In this document: positions 17,924 to 27,512 of the stretch, piece after piece | How the letters are laid out: each line of letters begins with the position of its first letter | How positions within the stretch are numbered: position 1 is the first letter of the stretch | Source: Myxococcus fulvus | GTDB lineage: Bacteria > Myxococcota > Myxococcia > Myxococcales > Myxococcaceae | Direction of reading: 5' to 3' | Length of the DNA stretch: 64,000 nucleotides | Assembly: GCF_900111765.1 (NCBI RefSeq) | Contig: NZ_FOIB01000012.1 | Span: forward strand, 248,001 to 312,000 | Made by a program: the position numbers and the translations under genes | Notes under the pieces: generated by a model | The model's input: only the letters and a program-made list of their open reading frames with translations | The model's database searches: none | What the model was told of the DNA's origin: nothing

Positions 17924-18041
17924 GGGGCGCGAGCTTAACCGCGCCGTGTCAAGGACGGGCAACGTCAGGTGCGTGTGGTCCTGACGGACCTCGCTTTGCC
18001 GTCCGGTGATGTCGAGTGCAGGAAGGAAGCCCCTGGGGACC

Positions 18042-19550
18042 TCAGTCCGGCCAGTTCCCCTCGAGGGCATGGGGCCCCTCGGTGAAGGCGTGCACCAGGT
18101 GGGTGCCTCCGACGAAGACGCCGGCCCAGGAGCCACCCTTGCCGCCGAAGGGCTCCTCGCGGTCTCCGCGGGAGCGCAGCTTGTTGATGCCGACCTTGAA
18201 GGCCTGCAGCTGGGAGGCGAGGCGCTCGGCGAGCTGTGGGTCATCGGTGGCCACGGAGGCGACGAGCGCGCCCTGGGAGACATTGGCTTCCCGGATGAGC
18301 TCCTCCTCGGAGTCCACGGACATGAGGACGTCGACGGGGCCGAAGGGCTCGCGCAGGTAGAGCTCGCTGTCGCGAGGCACGCCGAAGAGCAGGGTGGGCG
18401 CGATGTAGCTCCCGCGCGACTGGCTCGGGACGAAGGCGTCATCGGTGAGCGTGCCCTCGTACAGCACCTCGGTGCCGCGCGCGCGGGCGTCGTCGATGAG
18501 CGCGCGCAGCTCCTCCACCTTGCTGGCGGAGATGAGCGGGCCGAAGTCCACGTGGCTGCTGAGCAGTGGGTGGCCCACGCGCAGCGAGGACACGGCGTCC
18601 ACGTAGGCGCGCACGAACCTGGGGACCAGGGACTTCTCGACGACCCAGCGGGTGTAGGCGGTGCAGCGCTGCTTGCCGAAGTCGAAGCCCGCGCGAATCT
18701 GGCGGGAGAGGCCGTCCCAGTCGGTGAACCGGGTGATGGCGTAGGCATTCACGCCCTCCATCTCCAGGGCGTAGCGCTTGTTGGTGTCGCGCAGGCGGCG
18801 GTGGACCTCGGCGCCGTTGGCGCGGCCGCCGATGAAGGCGACGCCGGCGATGAGCGGGTGGCCCACGAGGGCCTCGGAGAGGTCCTTGCCGCGTCCGCCC
18901 GCGAGCGACACGGGGAGGCGCGCGCGGCGCATCAGCGCGAAGGCGAGGGTGAGCGAGACGCCGCCCCCTTGCGTGGGAATCTTCGCGATGACCGAGTTCC
19001 CCGCGAGCGTCTGCACGAGCACGTTGAGCAGCAGGACGGAGAAGGGGTAGTTCCAGGAGGCGATGTTCGACACGAGGCCGAGCGGCGCGCGGGACTCGAG
19101 CATCGGGCCGATGTTCTCCAGGTACCACTCGAGGCCCGTGAGACAGCGGTCCACGTCGTTGCAGGCCGTGGGCAGCGTCTTGCCGATGTCCCAGGCGAGG
19201 ACGCGGACGAGCAAATCCCGGTGGTCTTCGAGCAGGTCCAGCGCGTCGAGGACGGCGTGCATGCGCGCATTGAGCGAGCGGGCGGACCAGGGGAGGAACT
19301 CGCCGGCGGCCTTCTCCACGGCCTGGACGGCCTGGGCTTGCGAGAGGAGTGGCAGTGACGCGAACACCTGGCCATCGATGGGCGAGCGCGCGTCGAACCA
19401 GGCGGGCGGGTGGACCCAGGCGCCCGCGATGGGGGAGAGCAGACGGCCCTGGGCGTCGAAGGCCTCGGGGATGACTCGCCGGGCTTCGGCCAGCAGGCGG
19501 GAGCTTTCGAGGTGAAGCAGGGGCTCACCAACGAGTTCAATCTGCGACAT
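18042..19550 (-). CDS. NAD(P)-dependent aldehyde dehydrogenase family protein
   Basis: The 502-residue protein has the usual ALDH length. The fold landmarks are visible: SNIASWNYPF with Asn167, the cofactor Lys in VIAKIPTQ (Lys190), AFIGGRANGAEVH, the general-base Glu in RYALEMEGVNAY (Glu263, where the usual ELGG reads EMEG), catalytic Cys296 in FGKQRCTAYTR, and LREPFGPVDVLM. It should oxidise an aldehyde to an acid (or acyl-CoA) in the cytoplasm; the EMEG variation and low similarity to named subfamilies leave the substrate open. ATG 19550 follows a purine-rich GGAGG (minus strand) directly upstream. Confidence 0.9.
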   Translation of the reverse strand: MSQIELVGEPLLHLESSRLLAEARRVIPEAFDAQGRLLSPIAGAWVHPPAWFDARSPIDGQVFASLPLLSQAQAVQAVEKAAGEFLPWSARSLNARMHAVLDALDLLEDHRDLLVRVLAWDIGKTLPTACNDVDRCLTGLEWYLENIGPMLESRAPLGLVSNIASWNYPFSVLLLNVLVQTLAGNSVIAKIPTQGGGVSLTLAFALMRRARLPVSLAGGRGKDLSEALVGHPLIAGVAFIGGRANGAEVHRRLRDTNKRYALEMEGVNAYAITRFTDWDGLSRQIRAGFDFGKQRCTAYTRWVVEKSLVPRFVRAYVDAVSSLRVGHPLLSSHVDFGPLISASKVEELRALIDDARARGTEVLYEGTLTDDAFVPSQSRGSYIAPTLLFGVPRDSELYLREPFGPVDVLMSVDSEEELIREANVSQGALVASVATDDPQLAERLASQLQAFKVGINKLRSRGDREEPFGGKGGSWAGVFVGGTHLVHAFTEGPHALEGNWPD

Positions 19551-19706
19551 GGGTCCACCTCCTCGCGCGTCGGGATTCGCTCCGAAGGATTGAGGCCGCG
19601 TCCATGACGGGTTGCGGCATGGGCCAATATCGTCACGCGAGCGCAGGATGTCTGGGCAAGCGGGCGAGGCCCTGGGTGGACGGCTCCGCCGGATGGGCGG
19701 GTGATG

Positions 19707-21347
19707 TCAGGGATTGCGACGCCAGAGCTCTGCGTCGCGGGTGTAGTGCTCGCGGACCCATTGCTCGCTGCTGTCGGAGAGCTGCCACTCGCCTCGGCCG
19801 AGGAGGAGCAGGACGTCGCAGCGCGGGAGGAGCTGGAGGGCGGTGCGTTGCGAGTGTGCGCCCTGGAAGGCGGTCTCCGCGTTGGGGAAGCGCGTGGGGG
19901 CGGAGAGCGCGTCGTTCAGCATGAGGCCGTACGGGTCGACGAACGCGGGGGTGCCGCGGGGCAGGCCGGGGAGTCTGTCGGCCGCGATGGCCCATGCGGG
20001 CTCGAAGGCGCAGAGGGTGGAGTTCGTGGGGACGGTGGACCTGAGCGTGTCACCGAGCGGGAGGAGGAAGCGGTCCTTCTGTTTCGCGGCGCGGAGGACG
20101 CCGGGGAGGGTGGTGAGGATGAGGAGGGTGGTGACGGCGAGGGCGATTCGCTGGGTGCGCGCGCCGTGGAGTTTGCGCGCGATGAAGTCCGCGCCGAGTC
20201 CCGTGAGGATGGCGGTGGTGGGGGCGAGGTGCGCGTTGTCCTGGGACCAGTAGCTCTTGGAGGCGAGGAAGGTGGCGACGGTGAGGAGCCACGCGGCGCA
20301 GAAGAGGCGCTCGGTGCCGGCGTCCTGCTGACGCGTGCGCGCGAGGGCCACGGTGACGCCGACGGCGGTGACGAGGGTGAGGCCCAGGCGTCCGTCGACG
20401 AGGATGGAGAGCAGGCGGCTGGTGAGGCTCGAGTCTCCGTCGGGAGGGCGCAGGAGCTGGAAGCGCAGCAGGCCCTGGAGCATCGCGTCCGGGGCGAGGA
20501 GGAAGAAGGGGCCGAGCCACAGCAGGCTAACGCCCGCGGCGACGAGGATGACCCGGGCGACGCGCGAGCCTTCGCGTGACATCCCGCGAGCCCATGCGAC
20601 GGCGAGGACCCAGGCGCCCGCGGTCAGCTTGATGGCGCAGGCGGTGGCGAGCAGGGCTCCGGCGAGCACGTCGCTTCGTCGTGTCTGTCTTTGATTGTCG
20701 GTGGGGCGGAGCGAGACCCAGGCGAGGGTGAGACAGGTGAGGTTGAGGAGGGGTTCGAGGAAGGGGCCACGCTCGGTGGACACGGCCTCGGGGTAGACGG
20801 CGTAGGCGAGCGCGGCGACGAGGCCCGCGCGAGTGCCCCAGCGCTCCTGGGCGATGCGGCCGCTCAGCAGGGTGCTGAGTGCGCCCGCGAGCGGCATGAG
20901 CCAGCGGACGACGGAGAAGGCGAGGGCGGGGCCGAGACCGTGTGAGAGCGCGGCCACGGGGGAGAGCAGCACGGCGATGCCGGGCGGGTGGACGAAGAAG
21001 TAGTCGCGATAGGGCAGCAGGCCCTGGGAGAGGAGCGCGGCGGCGCTGAAGTAGACACCCTCGTCGTAGTCCACGGGGTGGCCGAGCGCGCCGCCCCGGT
21101 GGAAGAAGCCCGCGATGCGCAGGAGCCATGCGCCGGCCGCGATGAGCAGCAGGGGCCACCAGGGCTGACGATGCGTGGCGCGGGGTGAGGACCGGGGTGC
21201 ACTGGGGGGCGCGTACCAGATGGCCCCGGGTGTGTCGAGGTGAACCCTGGCTCCCGGGCGCCGTTGACTCGGGGGACGTCTGGGACGGTGACTGTCTTTG
21301 TCGCGGGGACGGTCCATACCCCCGGGGAGGTAGGGACGACCCTTCAT
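19707..21347 (-). CDS. GT39/ArnT-like membrane glycosyltransferase
   Basis: The protein is about 546 residues with around ten membrane segments, and a conserved acidic pair in the first extracytoplasmic loop (HPVDYDEGVYF), the hallmark of GT-C enzymes of the PMT/ArnT type (GT39, GT83). The next segment, LPYRDYFFVHPPGIAVLL, is also typical. These enzymes transfer a sugar from a polyprenyl-phosphate donor onto lipid or protein at the outer face of the inner membrane. The C-terminal ~100 residues form a soluble domain ending in CDVLLLLGRGEWQL. The start is uncertain (ATG 21347 or 21317). It is divergent from cas3, 90 bases away, so the CRISPR module begins immediately beyond it. Confidence 0.8.
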   Translation of the reverse strand: MKGRPYLPGGMDRPRDKDSHRPRRPPSQRRPGARVHLDTPGAIWYAPPSAPRSSPRATHRQPWWPLLLIAAGAWLLRIAGFFHRGGALGHPVDYDEGVYFSAAALLSQGLLPYRDYFFVHPPGIAVLLSPVAALSHGLGPALAFSVVRWLMPLAGALSTLLSGRIAQERWGTRAGLVAALAYAVYPEAVSTERGPFLEPLLNLTCLTLAWVSLRPTDNQRQTRRSDVLAGALLATACAIKLTAGAWVLAVAWARGMSREGSRVARVILVAAGVSLLWLGPFFLLAPDAMLQGLLRFQLLRPPDGDSSLTSRLLSILVDGRLGLTLVTAVGVTVALARTRQQDAGTERLFCAAWLLTVATFLASKSYWSQDNAHLAPTTAILTGLGADFIARKLHGARTQRIALAVTTLLILTTLPGVLRAAKQKDRFLLPLGDTLRSTVPTNSTLCAFEPAWAIAADRLPGLPRGTPAFVDPYGLMLNDALSAPTRFPNAETAFQGAHSQRTALQLLPRCDVLLLLGRGEWQLSDSSEQWVREHYTRDAELWRRNP

Positions 21348-21437
21348 GAAGCTGTCATAGCTCCCGGCGTGCGATGGAAACGCGCGTTGGATTGTGTCAT
21401 GGCTATGGCGGTGCCTGCCACGGCAGGTGGTGGGGGG

Positions 21438-23663
21438 ATGATGTCTGATAGTGAGCCTTCGTCCGGGCTGACCGAGGAGCCGCTCGCTCACGTCACACGC
21501 GATGGGCGTGCGCATCTCCTTTACGAGCACCTGACGGAAGTGGGGCGACTGGCGGCGCTGTTCGCGGCCCGCGAGGACATGCGCTTGTTCTGCGAGCTGG
21601 CAGGACGCTGGCATGACCTGGGCAAGTACCGGCTTCACTTCCAGAAGCGCATCCGCAAGGAGAACGGCTTCGAGTTCCATCTGGAGGTCGAAGGCTCCAC
21701 GGAGAGGGATCACTCGACGGCGGGTTCTCTGTGGGCATTACGCATGGACCAACGGCTGTGGCCGGTGGCCATGGCCATTGTGGGACATCATGGTGGACTC
21801 CGTGACTCGGAGGATTTCGGAGACCGGGTCGGGCGGCCGGAGAAGCGGAAGCTCCTGGAGGAGTCGCTGGCCGCAGGGGCTCCCGAGGACCTGCGCGAGT
21901 TGCCTCCATTCTTGGACCTGGGTGTCGCCGAAAAGTTCTCGCTGCACAGGCGCGAGTTCTGGACGCGAATGCTCTTCTCCGCGCTATGCGATGCGGACTT
22001 CCTGGACACCGAGCGCTTCTTGAATGCCGCTCGTGCCGCGGATCGTCGCACCAGCGTGACTCTGGAGCGGCTCTCTGCCGCGCTGAGAGCCTTCCTGGAC
22101 CGCAAGCAGAGCGGTGCTCCGGACACGGAGGTGAATCGTGTCCGGCGAGAAGTGCTCTCGTCCGTCCTGGCATCCTCGTCAAATCCGCCGGGTGTCTTCA
22201 GCCTCACCGTCCCCACGGGAGGAGGCAAGACGCTCACCTCCATGGCGTTCGGGTTGGAGCACGCCCTGGCACGTGGACTTCGACGGGTCATCGTCGCCAT
22301 CCCGTATACGTCCATCATCGAGCAGAGTGCCGCCGTCTATCGGGAGGCCTTCGGCGAGTCAGGGTGTGCGGTCATCGAGCACCACTCATCCGTGGACCCT
22401 GACAAGGAGACGGCGCTCAACCGCGTCGCCAGTGAGAACTGGGACGCACCGGTCATTGTCACCACCACAGTGCAACTTCTGGAGAGCCTGTTCGCCTGTC
22501 GAACCTCGGCCTGCCGCAAGCTGCACAACATCGCCGGGAGCGTCATCGTGCTGGATGAGGCGCAGACGCTGCCCCCCGCTTTGCTGACGACCATCCTGGA
22601 TGGATTGACGACGCTGGTGGAGGACTACGGCTGCTCGGTGGTCATCTGCACCGCGACTCAGCCCGCCTTGGGGCAGCGTGCTGGATTCCCCGCGGGATTC
22701 CCTTCGATTCGAGAGCTCGTCCCGACGGAGTTGCGTGCCTTCGAGCGACTGCGCCGCGTGACGGTACGCTGGCCCGAGAGTCGGAAGCCCATCTCCTATG
22801 AAGAGCTTGCCGATGAGGTGGCTCGAGAGCGTGATGTGCTCGCGGTGGTCCACAGTCGGGATGACGCGCGCAAGCTGTGCGCGCTGGTGGACGCCCGCGT
22901 CGGCAGCGGAACGACGCTGCACCTGTCCGCGCTGATGTGCCCGGAGCATCGCTCTCGCGTCCTCGCGGAGATCCAGGCGCGGAAGCGACGCGGAGAGCCA
23001 GTGCGACTGGTGGCGACCCAATTGGTCGAAGCCGGAGTGGACGTGGATTTCGCCGTCGTCTACCGGAGCATGGCGGGGCTGGATTCGCTGGCGCAGGCAG
23101 GCGGACGTTGCAATCGAGAGGGGCTCTTGGAGGGGCTCGGAGAGCTGCGGGTGTACGAGGCCCCGACGCCGCCGCCACGCGGAGTGCCTCAGATGGCGCT
23201 GACCGTGACGCGGACACTCCTGGCACAGGACCCTGACCTGGACCTGTCGCCCGACAACTTCCGACGGTTCTTCGAGCGGCTCTACGCGAACGCGAGCCTG
23301 GACGGGAAAGGCATTCAAGACCTCCGTGCGGCGCTCAGGTTCAAGGAGGTCGCCAAGAAGTTCCAGCTCGTGGAGGACGAGTGGAGCGCACCCGTGGTGG
23401 TGCCCTACGACGGATGCGAGCCATTGCTCGAGGAACTGCGACGGCTGGGGCCCTCCCGAGAGCGCCTGCGGGCCCTCCAGCGGTTCACGGTGACCGTGCC
23501 TCGCAAGCTACGGGATGCCTGGGTGGCGCGGGAGATGGCGCTGATTGCGGCGGACACCGTGGTGTACCTGGGGCCCGAGCGCAAGTCCGCCTACGACGAG
23601 ACCTACGGTCTGGTGCCCGGCCAAGTGGGCCTCAACGACCCGGCTTTACTCATCCGCGGCTGA
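21438..23663 (+). CDS. cas3: Type I-C CRISPR helicase-nuclease Cas3
   Basis: The protein is 741 residues and appears complete. The N-terminal HD nuclease domain shows HLLYEHLTEVG, WHDLGKY (about 57-63), DHSTAG and IVGHHGGL. The superfamily 2 helicase has Walker A VPTGGGKTLT (about 257-266), motif II VLDEAQTLPP, motif III CTATQP, and motifs V/VI QLVEAGVDVDFA and AQAGGRCNREG. It is recruited to target-bound Cascade and then unwinds and degrades the non-target strand. ATG 21438 (a second ATG follows directly) has a G-rich upstream stretch. It is the first gene of the cas operon; the cas5 ATG lies 20 bases after its stop, with its own AGGAGG. Confidence 0.97.
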   Translation: MMSDSEPSSGLTEEPLAHVTRDGRAHLLYEHLTEVGRLAALFAAREDMRLFCELAGRWHDLGKYRLHFQKRIRKENGFEFHLEVEGSTERDHSTAGSLWALRMDQRLWPVAMAIVGHHGGLRDSEDFGDRVGRPEKRKLLEESLAAGAPEDLRELPPFLDLGVAEKFSLHRREFWTRMLFSALCDADFLDTERFLNAARAADRRTSVTLERLSAALRAFLDRKQSGAPDTEVNRVRREVLSSVLASSSNPPGVFSLTVPTGGGKTLTSMAFGLEHALARGLRRVIVAIPYTSIIEQSAAVYREAFGESGCAVIEHHSSVDPDKETALNRVASENWDAPVIVTTTVQLLESLFACRTSACRKLHNIAGSVIVLDEAQTLPPALLTTILDGLTTLVEDYGCSVVICTATQPALGQRAGFPAGFPSIRELVPTELRAFERLRRVTVRWPESRKPISYEELADEVARERDVLAVVHSRDDARKLCALVDARVGSGTTLHLSALMCPEHRSRVLAEIQARKRRGEPVRLVATQLVEAGVDVDFAVVYRSMAGLDSLAQAGGRCNREGLLEGLGELRVYEAPTPPPRGVPQMALTVTRTLLAQDPDLDLSPDNFRRFFERLYANASLDGKGIQDLRAALRFKEVAKKFQLVEDEWSAPVVVPYDGCEPLLEELRRLGPSRERLRALQRFTVTVPRKLRDAWVAREMALIAADTVVYLGPERKSAYDETYGLVPGQVGLNDPALLIRG

Positions 23664-23683
23664 AGCACTTCCAGGAGGTGTCG

Positions 23684-24334
23684 ATGAAGACGAGCAAGCG
23701 GTTTCGCGTGCGGGCTGGAGGTCCCATGGCCTGCTTCACACGTCCGGAGATGAAGGCTGAGCGGATGAGCTACGAGGTGATGACGCCTTCGGCGGCTCGA
23801 GGCGTGCTGGAGGCCATCCTGTGGAAGCCGGCCATTCGCTGGCAGGTCCACGAGATTGCCGTCCTTGCTCCCGTGAAGTGGACGAGCTTCCGCCGCAACG
23901 AGGTGAACAGCCGCGCGGTGGTGGGGAAGTTCGACTACGTGGCGGATGAGGACCGCGCGCAGCGCAACACGGTGGCGCTGCGTGACGTGGACTACGCCAT
24001 CACCGCGTCGTTCTCGCTCGTGCCGGGCAAGGCGGGCTCCGAGGACAACGTCCGCAAGTTCGAGGAGATGTTCGAGCGGCGACTGGAGAAGGGACAGTTC
24101 TTCCATGCGCCGTACCTCGGCTGCCGCGAGTTCGCCGCGCGCGTGGAGCCGATGGGGGAGGACCTCCGGCCCGTGGACCTGGAGGTCGAGCGCAGACCGC
24201 TGGGGCTCGTGTTCTACGACTTCGAGTTCGGTGAATCGACGCGTCCGCTGTTCTTCGAGGCGTACCTGGACCGGGGCGTGCTCCACGTCCCGGGCCGGGA
24301 CGAGGTGCTCAAGCAGAATGGAGGCCGGCCATGA
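23684..24334 (+). CDS. cas5: Type I-C Cas5 (Cas5d/Cas5c), crRNA-processing nuclease
   Basis: The protein is 216 residues. The start ATG at 23684 is fixed by AGGAGG at 23673-23678. The family signature is clear: FRVRAGGPMACFTRPEMKAE, then RMSYEVMTPSAARGVLEAI and FRRNEVNSRAV. In type I-C systems, which lack Cas6, this protein cuts the CRISPR repeat 3' of the hairpin and leaves an 11-nt 5' handle; it then stays in Cascade. The repeat found here has exactly 11 bases after its stem. The last four bases overlap the cas8c start (ATGA), so the two are translationally coupled. Confidence 0.96.
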   Translation: MKTSKRFRVRAGGPMACFTRPEMKAERMSYEVMTPSAARGVLEAILWKPAIRWQVHEIAVLAPVKWTSFRRNEVNSRAVVGKFDYVADEDRAQRNTVALRDVDYAITASFSLVPGKAGSEDNVRKFEEMFERRLEKGQFFHAPYLGCREFAARVEPMGEDLRPVDLEVERRPLGLVFYDFEFGESTRPLFFEAYLDRGVLHVPGRDEVLKQNGGRP

Positions 24335-26082
24335 TGCTCACGGCGCTCAACGACTTCGCGCGGGCGCGAGGATTGATTGACGATCCGCTCTACGAGTTGA
24401 AGCCCGTGGACTTCCTCATCCGCCTGGATGTGAAGGGGAAGTTCAAAGGGTTGGAGTACACGCAGGACGAGAATGGACGGGGCATCGCTCGACGGATTCC
24501 TCGGCTTCCTGCGCGCTCGATGAATGTCGCCGCCGGGTTCCTGGCGGACAACACCAAGTACGTGTTGGGACATGACCCGGAGGCTCGCGAGGGGAAGGCG
24601 GGCAAGGGCGTTGCACGGCTCGCGGCGTTCGTGAAGCTGGTGAAAGAAGCAGTGGCTGAGACGGACGTCCCCGAGCTTCGGGCTGTAGAAAAATTCCTCG
24701 AGAGCGATGCCGCACGCGCAGCAGCACTCGCGGATCGGAACCCAGAGGAGACTTGGACGGGCTCGGAGATGCTCGCGTTCGTCGTGGGCGACTCGCTCGA
24801 CCCCGTGCATCAGCTTCCCGAGGTTCATGCATGGTGGGTGAAGCGCAGAGCGCGGGCTGCAACCCAGGGCAAGGTCGGACTGTGTCTGGTGACTGGAACA
24901 ATAGGGGTAGTGGAGAGGACGCATCGGAAGTTGATGAATGTTCCGGAGACTCAGGGCTCTGGGGCGTCCTTGGTATCATTCAAGCCAAGCGCTTTTGAGT
25001 CACATGGCCTGAAGCAGGGTGACAACGCACCCATCTCCCAACAGGCCGCACTCGGGTATGTGCTTGCACTCAATGAGCTGCTTCGCAGGTCGGACGAGCG
25101 CCGCTTCCGGCAAGGGGTTCAGCTCGGAGAGGACTCGGTGATGCTGTTCTGGACGAACAGTACGGCGGCGCAGGAGCGGGAGTTGCAGGATGTGATGGAC
25201 CCGACCGAAGAGAGTTTGCGCAAGCTCATTGAGTCTCCACTCAAGGGCTTGGAGCGGGCGGAGTTCGATACGAAGCGCTTCTATGCTGTCACTCTCGCCG
25301 GTAACTCGGGGCGTGTCGCCGTACGTGATTGGTTCCAGGCGAGCATTGGCGAGGTGAAGCAGAACCTTCGTCGCTACTTCGCGGACTTGAGCCTGGGCGA
25401 GGACACGAGACTCAAGCCCACTCCCATCTGGCGTCTCCTCAAAGCCGTGGAGGCACCTTCAGGTCGGGGGCTGCCTTCGAATGTCGCGACGCGGATGATG
25501 GGCGCGGCCATCCGAGGACATGCGTTCCCTCGCCAGCTCCTTTCCGCGGCGCTGGACCGGCTGAGGTTGCCGCCTTCGGACGACAAGTTCGAGCGCGAGC
25601 AACTCCGCCTCCGTATTGCGCTCATCAAGGCCACCCTCATCCGTCTTTCCCGCAGTGGACCCGCTTCCGTGGAGGTTTCCGTGTCATTGGATAAAGCCAA
25701 CACTTCCCAGCCCTATGTCCTCGGGCGCCTCTTCGCCGTGCTGGAGCGTCTGCAGGGCGCGGCGTTGGGTGACATCAATGCCTCCATCCGGGACCGCTAC
25801 TTCGGTGCGGCTTCGCGAAACCCCGCCACCGTCTTCCCCCGGCTGATTCAGCTCTCCGTGCATCACGCTGCGAAGGCGGAGTCGGGCGGATGGCTGGAGA
25901 AGAAGAAGGGTGAGGTGATGGCGCTGCTGCCGCCGGAGAAACCCTTCCCGCCAGTGCTCACCTTGGAGAATCAGGGACTCTTCGCTGTGGGCTACTACCA
26001 CCAGCGCGAGGAGTTCTTCACGAAGCGTCCGCAGGCCGAAGGCAAGGCCGCGAAGGACGCCCCCTCCGAAGCCGACGACTGA
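24331..26082 (+). CDS. cas8c: Type I-C Cascade large subunit Cas8c (Csd1)
   Basis: The 583-residue protein has the normal Csd1 length. The N-terminus [18 protein letters not shown], the block [20 protein letters not shown], and later [18 protein letters not shown] and [12 protein letters not shown] are characteristic of Csd1. Within Cascade it recognises the PAM and contacts the target. In type I-C, an internal start in this gene often also yields Cas11c, the small subunit, which would correspond to the C-terminal third. No obvious internal Shine-Dalgarno could be confirmed. Parts of the gene (about 24650-25300) have lower GC than flanking core genes, consistent with horizontal origin. Confidence 0.95.
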   Translation: MMLTALNDFARARGLIDDPLYELKPVDFLIRLDVKGKFKGLEYTQDENGRGIARRIPRLPARSMNVAAGFLADNTKYVLGHDPEAREGKAGKGVARLAAFVKLVKEAVAETDVPELRAVEKFLESDAARAAALADRNPEETWTGSEMLAFVVGDSLDPVHQLPEVHAWWVKRRARAATQGKVGLCLVTGTIGVVERTHRKLMNVPETQGSGASLVSFKPSAFESHGLKQGDNAPISQQAALGYVLALNELLRRSDERRFRQGVQLGEDSVMLFWTNSTAAQERELQDVMDPTEESLRKLIESPLKGLERAEFDTKRFYAVTLAGNSGRVAVRDWFQASIGEVKQNLRRYFADLSLGEDTRLKPTPIWRLLKAVEAPSGRGLPSNVATRMMGAAIRGHAFPRQLLSAALDRLRLPPSDDKFEREQLRLRIALIKATLIRLSRSGPASVEVSVSLDKANTSQPYVLGRLFAVLERLQGAALGDINASIRDRYFGAASRNPATVFPRLIQLSVHHAAKAESGGWLEKKKGEVMALLPPEKPFPPVLTLENQGLFAVGYYHQREEFFTKRPQAEGKAAKDAPSEADD

Positions 26083-26125
26083 CGCGCCCTGCCTCCAACC
26101 CTATTCACACGAGAGAGAGAACACC

Positions 26126-27040
26126 ATGTCCGAGCTCAAAAACCGCCACGACTTCGTCCTGCTGTTCGACGTCCAGGATGGCAACCCCAATGGAGACCCC
26201 GACGCGGGCAACCTGCCACGCATCGATCCGGAGACGGGCGATGGCCTGGTTACCGACGTGAGCCTCAAGCGCAAGGTGCGCAACTTCGTCCTGCTCACCC
26301 AGGAGAAGAAGCCGGGGTTCGACATCTTCGTGAAGGAGAAGGCTGTCCTGAACGCCTGCATCGACGCGGCCTATGAGGGCTTGGGCATCGACCTGAAGGC
26401 GAAGCCCAAGAGCGGCAAGGATGGGAAGAAGCGCGAGAAGGAGGGCAGGGCCCAGGGCTCTGAGGTCGAGGATGGGCGCAAGTGGATGTGCAAGACCTTC
26501 TTCGACGTGCGCACCTTCGGCGCCGTCATGTCCACGGGCGCCAACGCGGGACAGGTACGCGGGCCGGTGCAGCTCACGTTCGCCCGTTCGGTGAGCCCCA
26601 TCGTCTCGCAGGAGCACTCGATCACCCGCATGGCCGTGGCGACGGAGGCCGAGGCGGAGAAGCAGAAGGGCGACAATCGCACCATGGGGCGCAAGAACAC
26701 GGTGCCGTACGGGCTCTATCGCGCGCATGGCTTCGTCTCACCGCACCTGGCGAAGCAGACGGGCTTCAGCTCGGGTGACCTGGACCTGTTGTTCAAGGCG
26801 CTCCTGAACATGTTCGAACTGGACCGCAGCGCGGCGCGCGGCCTGATGTCCATGCGCAAGGTCATCGTCTTCAAGCACGGGTCTGAGTTGGGCAATGCGC
26901 CTGCGCACGCGCTGTTCGACCGGGTGCATGTGGATCGCGTGCAGACGGAGAAGCCGGTGCGCTCCTTCAAGGATTACAAGGTGAAGGTGGACACGGCGGG
27001 GATGCCCAAAGGGGTAGAGGTGATGGACTTGGCGGGATGA
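26126..27040 (+). CDS. cas7: Type I-C Cascade backbone Cas7 (Csd2)
   Basis: The protein is 304 residues and shows the Csd2 signature: [63 protein letters not shown] and [18 protein letters not shown]. Multiple copies line the crRNA in the effector complex. It lies 43 bases after cas8c. In most type I-C loci cas4, cas1 and cas2 follow here; none is present in the 472 bases before the array, so the locus has interference genes only. Confidence 0.96.
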   Translation: MSELKNRHDFVLLFDVQDGNPNGDPDAGNLPRIDPETGDGLVTDVSLKRKVRNFVLLTQEKKPGFDIFVKEKAVLNACIDAAYEGLGIDLKAKPKSGKDGKKREKEGRAQGSEVEDGRKWMCKTFFDVRTFGAVMSTGANAGQVRGPVQLTFARSVSPIVSQEHSITRMAVATEAEAEKQKGDNRTMGRKNTVPYGLYRAHGFVSPHLAKQTGFSSGDLDLLFKALLNMFELDRSAARGLMSMRKVIVFKHGSELGNAPAHALFDRVHVDRVQTEKPVRSFKDYKVKVDTAGMPKGVEVMDLAG

Positions 27041-27512
27041 GGACCGCTGGAGTGGAGAGGGCGTCGCTGTTCGCTTTGCGATGCCTGTTGCTCTGCGCGG
27101 GGTAGGGTCGTTCATCCACATGGAGCAGCGTTGGGCGGGGAGGATGCCCGCACCTCAATGGAGGGCTGCTCCATGTGCGAGGGATTCTCCCAGGCATGTC
27201 GCTTGGCCCGGGCGGCACGTGGATCGCGAGGCGGCTGAGCTGGGAGAGACTGCGGCTGGTGGAGTATGCGGACCTGATGGGTTACCACTGGGGGGCCACG
27301 AGTCTCACTGAATGGCGGCCGTACACTGTACTGGCTAGAGCGTAGAGATTTCATCTCGGTGCATGCTCCACATGATGCTCGCGCTCTTTGACATCCTCAT
27401 AGTCGTTACGAAGTATGTGGAGCGAGACAGGTGAGAGGCCTCGCCTGCGTAGACCCAAGTTCGTGCGTGCCGGTCTGATTGAGATGCTATCAGTGTGGCA
27501 TAGCCGGGCTGA
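27041..27512 (+). other. Leader-side region of the CRISPR array; no adaptation genes
   Basis: These 472 bases lie where cas4-cas1-cas2 normally stand in type I-C loci. No reading frame here resembles those proteins. The only open stretch of note is a 49-codon frame (27196-27345: MSLGPGGTWIARRLSWERL...), of unrecognised origin and low confidence, and a short palindrome GTACA-C-TGTAC at 27321-27331. The last ~170 bases are less GC-rich than the surroundings, as expected of a CRISPR leader, and carry a promoter-like element. The repeats read GTCGC...GAAAC on the plus strand, so the leader is on this side. Confidence 0.6.
27388..27416 (+). promoter_or_regulatory. Candidate leader promoter for pre-crRNA
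   Basis: A perfect -35 hexamer TTGACA (27388-27393) is followed after 17 bases by AAGTAT (27411-27416) as a partial -10. The position, about 100 bases before the first repeat on the repeat-reading strand, suits the promoter of the array transcript. It would need to drive about 5.3 kb of pre-crRNA to reach the last spacer. Confidence 0.45.

Noticed and set aside
21438-27040. Possibility that this is the developmental dev CRISPR locus known from Myxococcus xanthus
   Set aside because: The effector genes here are Csd1/Csd2/Cas5d (type I-C) and no devI-, devT-, devR- or devS-like arrangement is visible, so it is treated as a separate locus.
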